From Flavobacteriaceae bacterium R38 (GTDB taxonomy: Bacteria > Bacteroidota > Bacteroidia > Flavobacteriales > Flavobacteriaceae), in contig WXYP01000003.1 of the NCBI GenBank assembly GCA_009901575.1, positions 248,001 through 312,000 on the forward strand: DNA of 64,000 nt, written 5' to 3'. This document shows positions 35,487 to 46,630 of the stretch, one piece after another (positions within the stretch are counted from its first letter, which is position 1; every line of letters starts with the position of its first letter). Made by a program: the position numbers and the translations under genes. The notes under the pieces are model-generated. The model did no database searches and was not told where the DNA came from. It saw nothing but the letters and a program-made list of their open reading frames with translations.

Positions 35487-35494
35487 CAAATATA
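35487..35494 (-). promoter_or_regulatory. -7 promoter box of the THC0290_0291-family gene
   Basis: The minus strand reads TATATTTG, a perfect match, 29 bp before the ATG at 35457; this also supports that start over the longer frame. Confidence 0.55.
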
Positions 35495-35650
35495 TACAAA
35501 AACTTAAATAACAGAAAAAAATTGTATTTCAGTACAATTTTAAGCAATTATTTTTTTTCGTTTACGACTAATCAGCTTGTGTAAAAACAACAGACAATAA
35601 ATTTTTAATTGTCAAATTCAAAAAATGGGGGCTCTTTTTTGCATAAAACG

Positions 35651-35658
35651 TATATTTG
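35651..35658 (+). promoter_or_regulatory. -7 promoter box of gdhA
   Basis: TATATTTG is a perfect TAnnTTTG match, 49 bp before the gdhA ATG. No correctly spaced -33 TTTG is evident. Confidence 0.55.
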
Positions 35659-35674
35659 TGCCTTTATATTATAA

Positions 35675-37048
<1,374 letters not shown>

Positions 37049-37065
37049 TTTTATATAAACAAATT

Positions 37066-37102
37066 AAAAACCACTTAATACATTCTATTAAGTGGTTTTT
37101 TT
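37066..37102 (+). terminator. gdhA terminator
   Basis: A 15-bp stem AAAAACCACTTAATA / TATTAAGTGGTTTTT with loop CATTC and a following T run, 18 bp after the stop codon. Confidence 0.85.
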
Positions 37103-37114
37103 ATTATTTAGTTT

Positions 37115-37122
37115 TAATTTTG
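37115..37122 (+). promoter_or_regulatory. -7 promoter box of recO
   Basis: TAATTTTG is a perfect TAnnTTTG match, located between the gdhA terminator and the recO ATG at 37153. Confidence 0.5.
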
Positions 37123-37152
37123 AGACTATAAATACAAAGGGTTAAAAATTTA

Positions 37153-37869
37153 ATGATTGTATCTACCAAAGCTATTGTTGTTTCTACTCTTAAATATGGA
37201 GATACCAGTTTGATTGTTAAATGTTTTACGGCTTTGAGTGGTATTAAAACATATTTATTAAAAGGGGTCTTAACTTCTAAAAAGGGAAAAATAAAAGCGG
37301 CATACTTTCAACCGCTGACGTTATTGGAAATTGTAGCTAATCATAAAGATAAGGGAACAATGGAACTACTCAAAGAAGTTAAAATCAGTTACCCGTATCA
37401 ATCTATTCATTCTGATATTAAAAAAAATGCATTAGCTTTTTTTTTATCTGAAATCATTAATGCTTCAATTAGAGAAGAAGAAACAAATACAGCCTTATTT
37501 GAATACCTGGAAACTTCATTACAATGGTTAGATACACATCCTGATGTTTCTAATTTTCATATTTTGTTTTTATTAAACCTGACAAAATATTTTGGGTTTT
37601 ATCCTGACGATTCAAACAAGCATTTATCCTTTTTTGATTTAATGGAGGGAGAATTTACTTCACAACCTAGTTTAAATACGATTACAGATGGAGATTTAAC
37701 ACTCTTAAAAAGCTTCTTAGGCATAAAATTTGATAGCCTTCACATGATTAAAATGACAAAAACACAAAGACATACGTTAATTAACCTGCTTATAACCTAT
37801 TTTGAATTACATTTGCTGGATTTTAAAAAGCCCAGGTCATTAGCGGTGTTAAATGATGTTTTTAATTGA
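37153..37869 (+). CDS. recO: DNA repair protein RecO
   Basis: A 238-residue protein. The N-terminal OB fold is visible (VSTKAIVVSTLKYGDTSLIVKCFT, then KTYLLKGVLTSKKGKIKAAYF). It is followed by the helical part with NFHILFLLNLTKYFGFYPDD. RecO anneals single strands and loads RecA with RecR. The zinc-binding cysteines of some RecO proteins are absent; the only cysteine is in the OB domain. Its stop lies 2 bp before the ATG of the TonB receptor gene, so the two may be co-transcribed. Confidence 0.92.
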   Translation: MIVSTKAIVVSTLKYGDTSLIVKCFTALSGIKTYLLKGVLTSKKGKIKAAYFQPLTLLEIVANHKDKGTMELLKEVKISYPYQSIHSDIKKNALAFFLSEIINASIREEETNTALFEYLETSLQWLDTHPDVSNFHILFLLNLTKYFGFYPDDSNKHLSFFDLMEGEFTSQPSLNTITDGDLTLLKSFLGIKFDSLHMIKMTKTQRHTLINLLITYFELHLLDFKKPRSLAVLNDVFN

Positions 37870-37871
37870 TT

Positions 37872-40277
37872 ATGAAGAAAGCTGCCTTTTTTATTTTATT
37901 TTTTATAACATATCTGTCGCATGCACAGACTATTAAGATAATAGATAAAGAAACTAAAGAGCCTGTAATAAATGTAGCTGTTTTTAATCAGGATAAAACT
38001 AAAACAAAAATTAGTGGAATTGATGGAACTGTAGATCTCTCTCTCTTTGATGAAAACGAACGAATTTTTCTCAGGCTTTTCGGATATACCCAAAAAAGAA
38101 TCACAAAAAGAGAAGCACTTTTACAAGATGGTATTATTGAATTGGTACCTCAGTCGGAAAAACTAGATGAAGTTATACTCTCAATTTCAAAATGGGAGCA
38201 GCAAAAAAGAGATATTCCACAAAAAATATCAAGTATAAAAGCAGAAACAATTGCATTTGCCAATCCGCAAACTTCTGCAGATTTACTTCAAAGTAGCGGC
38301 AAAGTATTTGTTCAAAAAAGCCAATTAGGAGGAGGAAGCCCATTAATTCGAGGATTTGCAACAAACAGAGTACTTATTTCGGTAGACGGGGTTCGTTTTA
38401 ATACTGCTATTTTTAGAGGAGGAAATGTTCAAAATGTGATATCTATAGATCCTTTTACTATACAAAATACAGAAGTTATTTTTGGTCCGGGATCTGTAAT
38501 TTATGGAAGTGATGCGGTAGGAGGCGTGATGAATTTTTATACGAAAAAAGCGCAATTATCATCAGACAATAAAATGCGATTTGATGCTAATTTTGTCTCC
38601 AGGTATGCAACTGGAAATGAAGAAAAAACAGATCATATAGATCTTGGTTTTGGATGGAAAAAATGGGCATTATTTTCCAGTTTTACCTATTCTAGTTTTG
38701 GGGATCAAAGGCAAGGTAGGCATGGACCAGATGAGTTTTTGAGAACTTTTTTCGTAGAACGTGTAAATGGAGAAGATGTCATAAGGCAAAATGATGACCC
38801 TTTAAGACAACGTCCATCAGGATATGATCAAATTAATTTTCTTCAGAAAGTAAAATTTACTCCAAATGAAAAATGGAGCTTTAATTTGGGCTTAACTTAT
38901 ACTTCGACTTCCAGTTATGACAGATACGACCGTTTAATCGAAGTAAGAGATGGTTTGCCAAGATTTACAGAGTGGTTTTTTGGTCCGCAACGCTGGCTTT
39001 CGGCCAATTTTCAGATAGATAAAAAAGGGAATGGTAAGTTATATGATAATTTACAATTTACTAATGCGTATCAGCACTTTGAAGAAAGTAGAAATAACAG
39101 ACGTTTCCAAAATGATATACTTAATATTACCGTTGAAAATGTAGATGCATATTCTTCAAATTTAGATTTTGAAAAGAAATTTGATGATAAAACAAAGGTT
39201 TTCTACGGACTCGAATATGTCTTGAATAGAGTTGATTCTGAAGGAAGTGAACGCAATATTATTACAAATGAAGTGAATGAGGCGCAATCCAGATACCCGG
39301 ACGGATCAAAATGGCAATCTGGAGCTGCATATATTAACCTGGAGCATAAAATAAAACCAAACCTTACATTGCTTTCCGGTGTCAGGTATAGCCATTTTTT
39401 CCTGGATGCCGAATTTGATAACAGGTTTTTTGATTTTCCATTTGATAGTGCCAACATTAATGCCGGAGCATTAACAGGAAGTATTGGTTTAAGCTGGTTT
39501 CCTGAAGAGAGTTTACAAATTACATTAAATGGTAGTACGGCTTTTCGGGCTCCTAATATTGATGATGTAGGTAAAGTTTTTGATTCAGAACCGGGAACAG
39601 TAATTGTACCTAATCCAGATCTTGAGCCTGAGTATGCATATAACGGAGAATTTGGTTTTAAGAAGAATTTTAATAACCGTCTATCTTTTAGTTTTGCGAC
39701 ATTTTACACTTTTTTAGATGATGCATTAGTGAGAAGAGATTTTGACCTCAATGGAAGAACGACTGTTGAGTTTCAGGGAGAATCCAGTAATGTTCAGGCA
39801 ATACAAAATGCAGCCAATGCTTTTGTTTATGGTTTTGAATTTGGATTGGATGCTTATTTTACTGATGCGCTTTCATTTACTTCCAATCTGACCATTACAG
39901 AAGGAGAAGAAGAATTGGACGATGGTACTACTGCTGCATCAAGACATGTAGCCCCTCTTTTTGGAGATGCACATTTGGTATGGCAACGCAATAAATTGAA
40001 GTTAGATCTATTTGCTAATTATAGTGGAGAAATTCCTTTTGATGATTTAGCTCCTTCAGAAAGAAATAAACCGGTCTTATTTGCTATTGATGAAAATGGA
40101 AACCCTTTTGCAGCATCATGGTATACTCTTAATCTTAGATCGCAATATAAATTCAACAATAGATTAGAATCTAATATATCAGTTGAAAATATTACAGATC
40201 AGCGCTACAGAACGTATTCTTCAGGGATTTCAGCGGTAGGAAGAAATTTGATAGTGGGACTGAAATACAGTTTTTAA
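37872..40277 (+). CDS. TonB-dependent receptor, heme/hemoglobin-receptor-like
   Basis: An 801-residue outer-membrane receptor starting with a signal peptide (MKKAAFFILFFITYLSHAQ) at the ATG 37872. A short carboxypeptidase-like domain (about 20-95) is followed by a plug domain (TSADLLQSSGKVFVQKSQ, PLIRGFATNRVLISVDGVR, VIFGPGSVIYGSDAVGGVMNF) and a beta-barrel ending in an aromatic residue (LIVGLKYSF). The plug sequence resembles heme/lactoferrin-type receptors. Iron or heme uptake is likely but not certain. No TonB box was identified with confidence. Confidence 0.9.
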   Translation: MKKAAFFILFFITYLSHAQTIKIIDKETKEPVINVAVFNQDKTKTKISGIDGTVDLSLFDENERIFLRLFGYTQKRITKREALLQDGIIELVPQSEKLDEVILSISKWEQQKRDIPQKISSIKAETIAFANPQTSADLLQSSGKVFVQKSQLGGGSPLIRGFATNRVLISVDGVRFNTAIFRGGNVQNVISIDPFTIQNTEVIFGPGSVIYGSDAVGGVMNFYTKKAQLSSDNKMRFDANFVSRYATGNEEKTDHIDLGFGWKKWALFSSFTYSSFGDQRQGRHGPDEFLRTFFVERVNGEDVIRQNDDPLRQRPSGYDQINFLQKVKFTPNEKWSFNLGLTYTSTSSYDRYDRLIEVRDGLPRFTEWFFGPQRWLSANFQIDKKGNGKLYDNLQFTNAYQHFEESRNNRRFQNDILNITVENVDAYSSNLDFEKKFDDKTKVFYGLEYVLNRVDSEGSERNIITNEVNEAQSRYPDGSKWQSGAAYINLEHKIKPNLTLLSGVRYSHFFLDAEFDNRFFDFPFDSANINAGALTGSIGLSWFPEESLQITLNGSTAFRAPNIDDVGKVFDSEPGTVIVPNPDLEPEYAYNGEFGFKKNFNNRLSFSFATFYTFLDDALVRRDFDLNGRTTVEFQGESSNVQAIQNAANAFVYGFEFGLDAYFTDALSFTSNLTITEGEEELDDGTTAASRHVAPLFGDAHLVWQRNKLKLDLFANYSGEIPFDDLAPSERNKPVLFAIDENGNPFAASWYTLNLRSQYKFNNRLESNISVENITDQRYRTYSSGISAVGRNLIVGLKYSF

Positions 40278-40295
40278 AAAGAAAATAAAAGGTAA

Positions 40296-40976
40296 TTAAT
40301 TTAAGCTATCATAAAATGATATTATTTTAATAATGTCTTCTTTTTTATTGATTTTTAATTTTCCCTTTTTTACATATTGTTGTACCTCTTTTCCTTTGTC
40401 CTTGAAAGCTGTAAAAAAGTTTTTCTTCTTTGTTGATAATTGCCTTAGAGGGCCATCTGAAGTTTTGATATAGTAAAAATCCTTAAGCCTGATATATTTT
40501 GCAGGAATATCTTCTTCATAACCACTTTTAGCTTTTTTTTCTTCAGTAAACTTAACTCTTTCTTTTGAATATAGAGTCAGGTTATTATCTGAGTTAGCCC
40601 ATAAAAATTTGGCATAACCTCTAGTGTTATCTTCAAAATTGACAGTGTGATATACCTTATTTGAACCATCGTTAAATTTAATGATGTAATCTTTGCTTTT
40701 GTCTAAAAGAAAAATTTTAGAATCTTTATCTTTAAATTCCATAAGATCGTTAAAGGCATTGTATCTTACTAAATAAATAACATCATAATCATTTACTTGA
40801 GTAGATGAGAAATCTTCTTTGATATAAGGAGATCCTTCAGCCTCTCTGGGAGTATTATTATTACCTAATAATGCAACTACAATAGTACCACCGGGATTTG
40901 ATTCTATCGTATTGTTTTGTGAAAACACAAATCCAAAACAAAGAAGCATAAAAATTGATGTGATGCCTTTTTTCAT
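40296..40976 (-). CDS. secreted protein of unknown function
   Basis: About 226 residues from the ATG at 40976, which begins a signal peptide (MKKGITSIFMLLCFGFVFSQ). The mature protein is rich in charged residues and short strands (VIYLVRYNAFNDLMEF, YIIKFNDGSNKVYHTVNF) and ends in a lysine-rich helical tail. I recognise no family. It is convergent with the TonB receptor gene, 18 bp apart, and followed upstream by a 400-bp gap. Confidence 0.75.
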   Translation of the reverse strand: MKKGITSIFMLLCFGFVFSQNNTIESNPGGTIVVALLGNNNTPREAEGSPYIKEDFSSTQVNDYDVIYLVRYNAFNDLMEFKDKDSKIFLLDKSKDYIIKFNDGSNKVYHTVNFEDNTRGYAKFLWANSDNNLTLYSKERVKFTEEKKAKSGYEEDIPAKYIRLKDFYYIKTSDGPLRQLSTKKKNFFTAFKDKGKEVQQYVKKGKLKINKKEDIIKIISFYDSLN

Positions 40977-41379
40977 AATGTTGAACAAATTATTTGCTTA
41001 AGGGTTCCTTAAAGTCAAGAGTAAATTTCATTTTAAGATAAAGTTAAAAACAAAAAAACAAAAAAGCAAAAAAACCTGTAAAAACAACATTTAAACAAAG
41101 TATTTTCTTTCTTAAGATATGTGTTTTTTATAATCTTAAACCTTCAATGTTACATCAATTTCTTATTATCAGAGATATTGTGATAAAGGAAAATTATAAC
41201 CTTCATATGATTATGTAATTGCCTTATTTGTCAATTTATACAACTATTTATAGATATTCTATGAATCAGAAATGGAAAATAGAATTAAAATAATGTATAG
41301 TCCTTGTTTTTTCATCTTTTAATTCATGGGAATTTAGTAATTTCGCAGACTTAAATGTGCAAGAAGATATTTTTAAGAA
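40977..41379. other. 400-bp AT-rich intergenic region before ileS
   Basis: It holds an A-rich tract (41041-41100), a 7-bp inverted repeat (TTAAGAT/ATCTTAA, near 41113-41145) and the likely ileS -7 box at its end. No gene-like frame, T-box stem or specifier signal was recognised. Confidence 0.5.
41338..41345 (+). promoter_or_regulatory. probable -7 box of ileS
   Basis: TAATTTCG differs from TAnnTTTG by one base, 34 bp before the ileS ATG. Confidence 0.4.
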
Positions 41380-44300
41380 ATGAAGTTTAGCGAGTACAAA
41401 GGACTTGATCTCCCGAAAGTTGCAGAAGAAATCTTAACGTATTGGGAAGAAAATAATATATTCGAAAAGAGTATAACTTCCAGGGAAGGCGAGCAGCCAT
41501 ATGTTTTTTTTGAAGGACCACCTTCTGCCAATGGTTTGCCCGGAATTCATCACGTAATGGCTAGAGCGATTAAAGATATTTTTTGCAGGTACAAAACCCA
41601 GAAAGGATATCAGGTAAAGCGTAAAGCAGGATGGGATACACACGGATTACCAATAGAACTTGGTGTCGAAAAAGAATTGGGTATCACAAAAGAAGATATT
41701 GGTAAAAAAATTACCATTGAAGAATACAACTTAGCTTGTCGCAAAGCAGTAATGCGCTATACGGATGTTTGGAATGATATGACTCGCAAAATCGGGTATT
41801 GGGTTAATATGGAAGATCCGTATATCACTTACAAGCCTAAGTATATGGAGAGTGTATGGTGGTTGTTAAAGCAGATTTATAATAAAGATTTGCTTTATAA
41901 AGGATATACCATTCAGCCATATTCTCCAAAAGCGGGTACAGGATTAAGTTCTCATGAATTAAATCAGCCGGGAACTTATCAAGATGTTACAGACACTACT
42001 GTTACAGCTCAGTTTAAAACAAAAAAAGAAACTCTTCCGGATTTCTTGAAAGAAATCGATGGAGATGTATTTATACTTGCCTGGACAACAACTCCATGGA
42101 CTTTGCCATCTAACACTGCTTTAACAGTGGGAGAAAAAATTGATTACGTTTTAGTGAGAACATTCAATCAATATACCCATGAGGCGAGTAATGTAATATT
42201 GGCAAAGGCATTAGTAGCAAAACAATTTGGCGGGAAATTTCAGGCAGTAGACCATAAAACTGACCTGGAGAAGTATCAGCAAGGAGATAAAAAGATACCA
42301 TATTTTGTTGAAAAAGAATTCAAAGGAAAAGATATCGTTGAGGTTAGGTATGAGCAATTAATAACTGAAGCTCCATTACCATATCAAAATCCGGAGCATG
42401 CTTTTAGAGTGATAGCCGGTGATTTTGTAACCACAGAAGATGGTACCGGAATAGTACATACCTCGCCAACTTTTGGAGCAGATGATGCGCGTGCAGCCAA
42501 AGAAGCTACTCCGGAAGTACCACCATTACTGGTCCTTGATGAAAATGATAATCCGGTGCCCTTAGTTGATTTACAAGGGAGATTCCGCCCTGAATTAGGA
42601 GTATTAGGAGGAAAATACGTGAAGAATGAATACTATGCAGAAGGAGAAGCTCCTGAGAAATCAGTAGATGTTGAAATCGCTATCCGATTAAAAGAAGAAA
42701 ATAAAGCTTTTAAGGTAGAGAAATATGTGCACAGTTATCCGAATTGCTGGAGAACAGACAAACCAATTCTTTATTATCCGCTAGATTCGTGGTTTATTAA
42801 AGCTACCCAGGTTAGAGAGCGAATGTTTGAGCTCAATCAAACAATTAACTGGAAACCTAAATCAACAGGAGAAGGTAGATTTGGGAACTGGTTATCCAAT
42901 GCAAACGATTGGAATTTATCCAGATCGCGTTTTTGGGGAATTCCTTTACCAATATGGAGAACAGAAGATGGGAAAGAAGAAATTATTATCGGATCTGTTG
43001 AAGAACTGAAAACAGAAATGAACAAGGCGGTAGAGGCCGGGTTAATGGAAGCCGATTTATTTCCTGATTTTGAAATAGGAAATATGAGTGAAGCTAATTA
43101 TGATACTATAGATCTTCACAAAAATGTAGTTGATAAAGTGGTATTGGTTTCAGCTTCCGGGAAGCCTATGAAAAGAGAATCTGACCTTATTGACGTTTGG
43201 TTTGATTCAGGATCTATGCCTTATGCTCAGTGGCACTATCCTTTTGAAAATAAAGATAAAATAGATGATAAAACATCTTTCCCTGCAGATTATATAGCCG
43301 AAGGTGTAGACCAGACCAGAGGGTGGTTTTATACACTTCATGCCATAGCAACCATGGTGTTTGATTCTGTAGCGTATAAAAATGTTGTTTCTAACGGATT
43401 GGTGCTGGATAAGAACGGACAAAAAATGTCTAAACGCTTAGGAAATGCTACTAACCCATTTGAAACACTGGAGCTTTATGGGCCGGATGCTACGAGATGG
43501 TATATGATTAGTAATGCTAATCCGTGGGATAATTTAAAGTTTGACAGTGAAGGTATTGCAGAGGTTAGAAGGAAGTTCTTTGGTACCTTATATAATACTT
43601 ATTCTTTCTTTAGTTTGTATGCTAATATTGATAACTTTACATATGCTGAAGAAGAAATTCCTTTAGATAAAAGACCGGAAATTGATCGCTGGATATTATC
43701 AGAGCTACATACATTAATTAGAAAAGTTGATAGCTTTTATGAAGATTATGAAGCTACAAAGGCGGCAAGAGCTATTTCTGAGTTTGTTCAGGAGAACTTA
43801 AGTAACTGGTTTGTACGTTTGAGCAGAAGACGTTTTTGGAAAGGAGATTATGGTCAGGATAAGATTTCTGCATATCAAACGTTATACACTTGTTTACTGA
43901 ATATTGCAAAGCTGGGAGCGCCAATTGCACCATTTTATATGGATCGATTATACAAGGATCTTATAAATGCTACGCAAAGAGAAGCAGTAGATAGTGTTCA
44001 TTTAGCCGATTTCCCTGGTTATGACAGTAGCTTTGTTGATAAGGGGCTTGAAAGTAAAATGGAAAAAGCACAGGTTATTTCATCCTTGGTTTTATCACTT
44101 CGTAAAAAAGAAATGATTAAAGTAAGGCAGCCGTTGCAAAAGATAATGATACCAATATTGGATGAAACACAAAAGAATGAAATTCTTGCAGTTTCAGATT
44201 TGATTAAAGCTGAAGTAAACGTCAAAGAAATAGAGTTGTTAGATGATGCTTCAGGAATTTTGGTAAAACAAATAAAGCCTAATTTTAAATTATTAGGCCC

Positions 44301-44784
44301 GCGTTTTGGAAAAGATATTAAATTAGTCGCAAGTGAAATACAAAAACTTGGGCAGGAAGGTATTCAAACGATAGAGAAAAATGGAAAAATATCGCTTGAG
44401 ATTGACGGAAAAATTATTAATTTAGAATTGGATGAAGTTGAGATTTCATCACAAGACATAGAAGGGTGGTTAGTAGCCAATTCAGGGGCCTTAACAGTTG
44501 CTTTGGATGTGAATATAACCGACGAATTACGGAAAGAAGGGATTGCAAGAGAATTAGTCAACCGTATTCAGAATTTACGTAAGGAATCAGGGTTTGAAGT
44601 GACAGATAAAATAGACGTTAAGATTCAGAAGGATAGCCTGGTAGAAAAAGCAGTTTCAAATAATTTAGAATATATTAAAAATGAAACTTTAACTGCAGAG
44701 CTTAATTTTGAAGATACAATAGAAAAAGGAACTGATATTGCATTTGATGAGGTAAATACCAAGTTATTTATTCAAAAACACTAA
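41380..44784 (+). CDS. ileS: isoleucyl-tRNA synthetase
   Basis: A 1134-residue class I synthetase. The HIGH-type motif appears as PPSANGLPGIHHVM (about residues 48-61) and the KMSKS loop as KNGQKMSKRLGN (about 678-689). The editing domain is marked by ILAWTTTPWTLPSNTAL (about 231). The C-terminal part has anticodon-binding helices (VQENLSNWFVRLSRRRFW). The length matches the eukaryote-like IleS type, which is often mupirocin-resistant; that property is inference. The DksA-like gene follows after 4 bp. Confidence 0.97.
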   Translation: MKFSEYKGLDLPKVAEEILTYWEENNIFEKSITSREGEQPYVFFEGPPSANGLPGIHHVMARAIKDIFCRYKTQKGYQVKRKAGWDTHGLPIELGVEKELGITKEDIGKKITIEEYNLACRKAVMRYTDVWNDMTRKIGYWVNMEDPYITYKPKYMESVWWLLKQIYNKDLLYKGYTIQPYSPKAGTGLSSHELNQPGTYQDVTDTTVTAQFKTKKETLPDFLKEIDGDVFILAWTTTPWTLPSNTALTVGEKIDYVLVRTFNQYTHEASNVILAKALVAKQFGGKFQAVDHKTDLEKYQQGDKKIPYFVEKEFKGKDIVEVRYEQLITEAPLPYQNPEHAFRVIAGDFVTTEDGTGIVHTSPTFGADDARAAKEATPEVPPLLVLDENDNPVPLVDLQGRFRPELGVLGGKYVKNEYYAEGEAPEKSVDVEIAIRLKEENKAFKVEKYVHSYPNCWRTDKPILYYPLDSWFIKATQVRERMFELNQTINWKPKSTGEGRFGNWLSNANDWNLSRSRFWGIPLPIWRTEDGKEEIIIGSVEELKTEMNKAVEAGLMEADLFPDFEIGNMSEANYDTIDLHKNVVDKVVLVSASGKPMKRESDLIDVWFDSGSMPYAQWHYPFENKDKIDDKTSFPADYIAEGVDQTRGWFYTLHAIATMVFDSVAYKNVVSNGLVLDKNGQKMSKRLGNATNPFETLELYGPDATRWYMISNANPWDNLKFDSEGIAEVRRKFFGTLYNTYSFFSLYANIDNFTYAEEEIPLDKRPEIDRWILSELHTLIRKVDSFYEDYEATKAARAISEFVQENLSNWFVRLSRRRFWKGDYGQDKISAYQTLYTCLLNIAKLGAPIAPFYMDRLYKDLINATQREAVDSVHLADFPGYDSSFVDKGLESKMEKAQVISSLVLSLRKKEMIKVRQPLQKIMIPILDETQKNEILAVSDLIKAEVNVKEIELLDDASGILVKQIKPNFKLLGPRFGKDIKLVASEIQKLGQEGIQTIEKNGKISLEIDGKIINLELDEVEISSQDIEGWLVANSGALTVALDVNITDELRKEGIARELVNRIQNLRKESGFEVTDKIDVKIQKDSLVEKAVSNNLEYIKNETLTAELNFEDTIEKGTDIAFDEVNTKLFIQKH

Positions 44785-44788
44785 AGTT

Positions 44789-45169
44789 ATGAGCGGAGAT
44801 ATGAAAGTTAGATATTCAGACGCAGATTTAGAAGAATTCAAAACTCTAATTGAAGCAAAGATTGAGAAAGCAAAAAAAGACCTGGAGCTTTTAAAAAGTT
44901 CATATATGAATAATGGGAATAATGGTACAGATGATACTTCTCCTACATTTAAAGCTTTTGAAGAAGGTTCTCAAACGATGAGTAAAGAAGCGAATACTGC
45001 CTTGGCTATCAGGCAGGAAAAATTCATAAGAGATCTTAAGAATGCAATATCTCGTATTGAAAACAAAACTTATGGTATTTGTAGAGTTACAGGAAAATTA
45101 ATCAACAAAGAGCGATTAAAATTAGTTCCTCATGCTACCTTAAGTATAGAAGCTAAAAATATGCAATAA
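44789..45169 (+). CDS. TraR/DksA-family protein with lost zinc site
   Basis: A 126-residue protein with an N-terminal coiled coil (about residues 8-42 and 68-92) and the DksA-type C-terminal patch (ENKTYGICRVTGKLINKERL, then PHATLSIEAKNMQ). Of the four zinc cysteines in canonical DksA only one remains; the others read Thr, Ser and Ala. It probably still enters the RNA polymerase secondary channel, but the zinc finger is gone. It lies 4 bp after ileS, suggesting co-expression. Confidence 0.88.
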   Translation: MSGDMKVRYSDADLEEFKTLIEAKIEKAKKDLELLKSSYMNNGNNGTDDTSPTFKAFEEGSQTMSKEANTALAIRQEKFIRDLKNAISRIENKTYGICRVTGKLINKERLKLVPHATLSIEAKNMQ

Positions 45170-45199
45170 TAACTTGTTTTGCATACACTACATTAGTAT

Positions 45200-45231
45200 A
45201 AAGCGTACCATTATAGTGCGCTTTTTGCTTT
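45200..45231 (+). terminator. terminator of ileS-dksA-like operon
   Basis: A 9-bp stem AAAGCGTAC / GTGCGCTTT (one G-U pair) with loop CATTATA, followed by TT and a further T-rich run. Confidence 0.65.
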
Positions 45232-45334
45232 TTATGCATAGAAAACTTTCTTCAATAATATAAACTATAAATTTTAAAACCTTATTAAAAAGGGATTAGC
45301 ATCAGATCTATATTATCAACCGAAATAATATTCT

Positions 45335-45342
45335 TATTTTTG
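45335..45342 (+). promoter_or_regulatory. -7 promoter box of lspA
   Basis: TATTTTTG is a perfect TAnnTTTG match, 56 bp before the lspA ATG. Confidence 0.5.
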
Positions 45343-45398
45343 ACGCTTTAAAAATGAAGATGGAGTAATTATTACTTCCCGAAAGAGATAAAAGCAAT

Positions 45399-46043
45399 AT
45401 GTCGTTAAAGAAAGCATCGATCGTCATTATAATTATTCTTCTTATTGACCAAATAAGTAAGATTTATGTGAAAACACATTTTATTTTACATGAAGATGTT
45501 ACTGTTTTTAGCTGGTTTAAAATTTTATTTATTGAGAATGAAGGAGCAGCCTGGGGAGCTAAACTGAGTGATATACTTCCTATTTCAAATGAAACAGGAA
45601 AGCTTATATTAACTGTTTTTAGACTTTTCGCTATAGTCGGAATTGGATACTGGTTAAAAGATTCAATCAGTAAAAAAGGGTCAAAAACCTTAATTTTTGC
45701 AATTTCCCTGATTTTTGCAGGTGCTTTTGGAAATATTATAGATTCTGTATTTTACGGGCTTATATTTAACGACAGTACAAATGAAGTAGCTACGCTGTTT
45801 TCTAATGATGCCTATGGAAGCTTATTTCATGGAAAAGTGGTAGATATGCTTTACTTTCCACTTATTGATACCACATGGCCAGAATGGGTTCCTGGGGTTG
45901 GTGGTAATAATTTACGTTTTTTTGAACCTATCTTTAATGTAGCAGACACCGCTATAAGCTTTGGGGTAGGAATCTTGATTGTGTTTAACAGAAGAGCATT
46001 TCCTAAGAATAAAAAAGCAACGATTACAACTACCGCTGAATAA
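45399..46043 (+). CDS. lspA: lipoprotein signal peptidase (signal peptidase II)
   Basis: A 214-residue inner-membrane aspartic protease that removes signal peptides of the lipoproteins seen elsewhere in this window. Four hydrophobic segments are visible, starting LKKASIVIIIILLIDQISK. The conserved NEGAAWG, GNIIDSVFYG, VVDMLYFPL and FNVADTAISFGV provide the catalytic aspartates. It is about 50 residues longer than E. coli LspA because of the loop between about residues 125 and 175. Confidence 0.96.
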   Translation: MSLKKASIVIIIILLIDQISKIYVKTHFILHEDVTVFSWFKILFIENEGAAWGAKLSDILPISNETGKLILTVFRLFAIVGIGYWLKDSISKKGSKTLIFAISLIFAGAFGNIIDSVFYGLIFNDSTNEVATLFSNDAYGSLFHGKVVDMLYFPLIDTTWPEWVPGVGGNNLRFFEPIFNVADTAISFGVGILIVFNRRAFPKNKKATITTTAE

Positions 46044-46060
46044 ATTACTTCCCTTGTATT

Positions 46061-46630
46061 TTAGATAGTGAAGTGATAAATGTTTTTGGGAGTAATGCAG
46101 TAATCTAATGGGATGTCGTTTGCACGAGCGCCCTCTATTTGCTCTTCGGCTTCAAAAAATGATAGCCCAATTTTAAGTGTGTTGGTATTACAGCTGGCTA
46201 AAAATGTGTCGTAAAATCCTTTTCCATACCCTACTCTATTTCCTTTTTTGTCATAAGCCAGAAGCGGAATAAAAACAACTTCTATCTTATCAACCGGAAC
46301 CTCAATACCATCAACAGGTTCGGGAATGTTATATTTATTTTTTTTGATAAGCGTATTTTCTGTGAGCAGGTAATTTTTCATCAGCCTACTATTAAAATCA
46401 CTTTTTGAAATAAGTATTTCTTTGTCTTTTCCCTGGAGGATATTTAAAATAAAAGAGGTGTCTATTTCCTTTTTCTCCTGGATAGATAAAAAAAGATGAA
46501 AAAAAGATTTTTCCCAAATAGGGAGCTTGAGAAGTTGATTTGCGATGTCAATACTGTAAGTATCTATTAGTTCTTCGGTTAATTCATTTCGAAGCAACTT
46601 GTATTTTTTTCGCAATTCAGATTTATTCAT
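46061..46630 (-). CDS. 5-formyltetrahydrofolate cyclo-ligase
   Basis: A 189-residue enzyme that returns 5-formyltetrahydrofolate to the active folate pool. The N-terminal MNKSELRKKYKLLRNEL, the central VDKIEVVFIPLLAYDKKGNRVGYGKGFYDTFL and the ending IPLDYCITP are family signatures, including the ATP/substrate loop RVGYGKGFYD. Its start overlaps the end of the small membrane-protein gene by 8 bp. Confidence 0.94.
   Translation of the reverse strand: MNKSELRKKYKLLRNELTEELIDTYSIDIANQLLKLPIWEKSFFHLFLSIQEKKEIDTSFILNILQGKDKEILISKSDFNSRLMKNYLLTENTLIKKNKYNIPEPVDGIEVPVDKIEVVFIPLLAYDKKGNRVGYGKGFYDTFLASCNTNTLKIGLSFFEAEEQIEGARANDIPLDYCITPKNIYHFTI

Noticed and set aside
35458-35547. Longer start for the THC0290_0291-family gene
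   Set aside because: The extension spans the promoter box and precedes a good signal peptide; the ATG at 35457 is better.
40977-41379. Possible T-box or other tRNA-sensing leader before ileS
   Set aside because: No T-box sequence, specifier loop or terminator/antiterminator pair is visible, and T-boxes are not expected in Bacteroidota.
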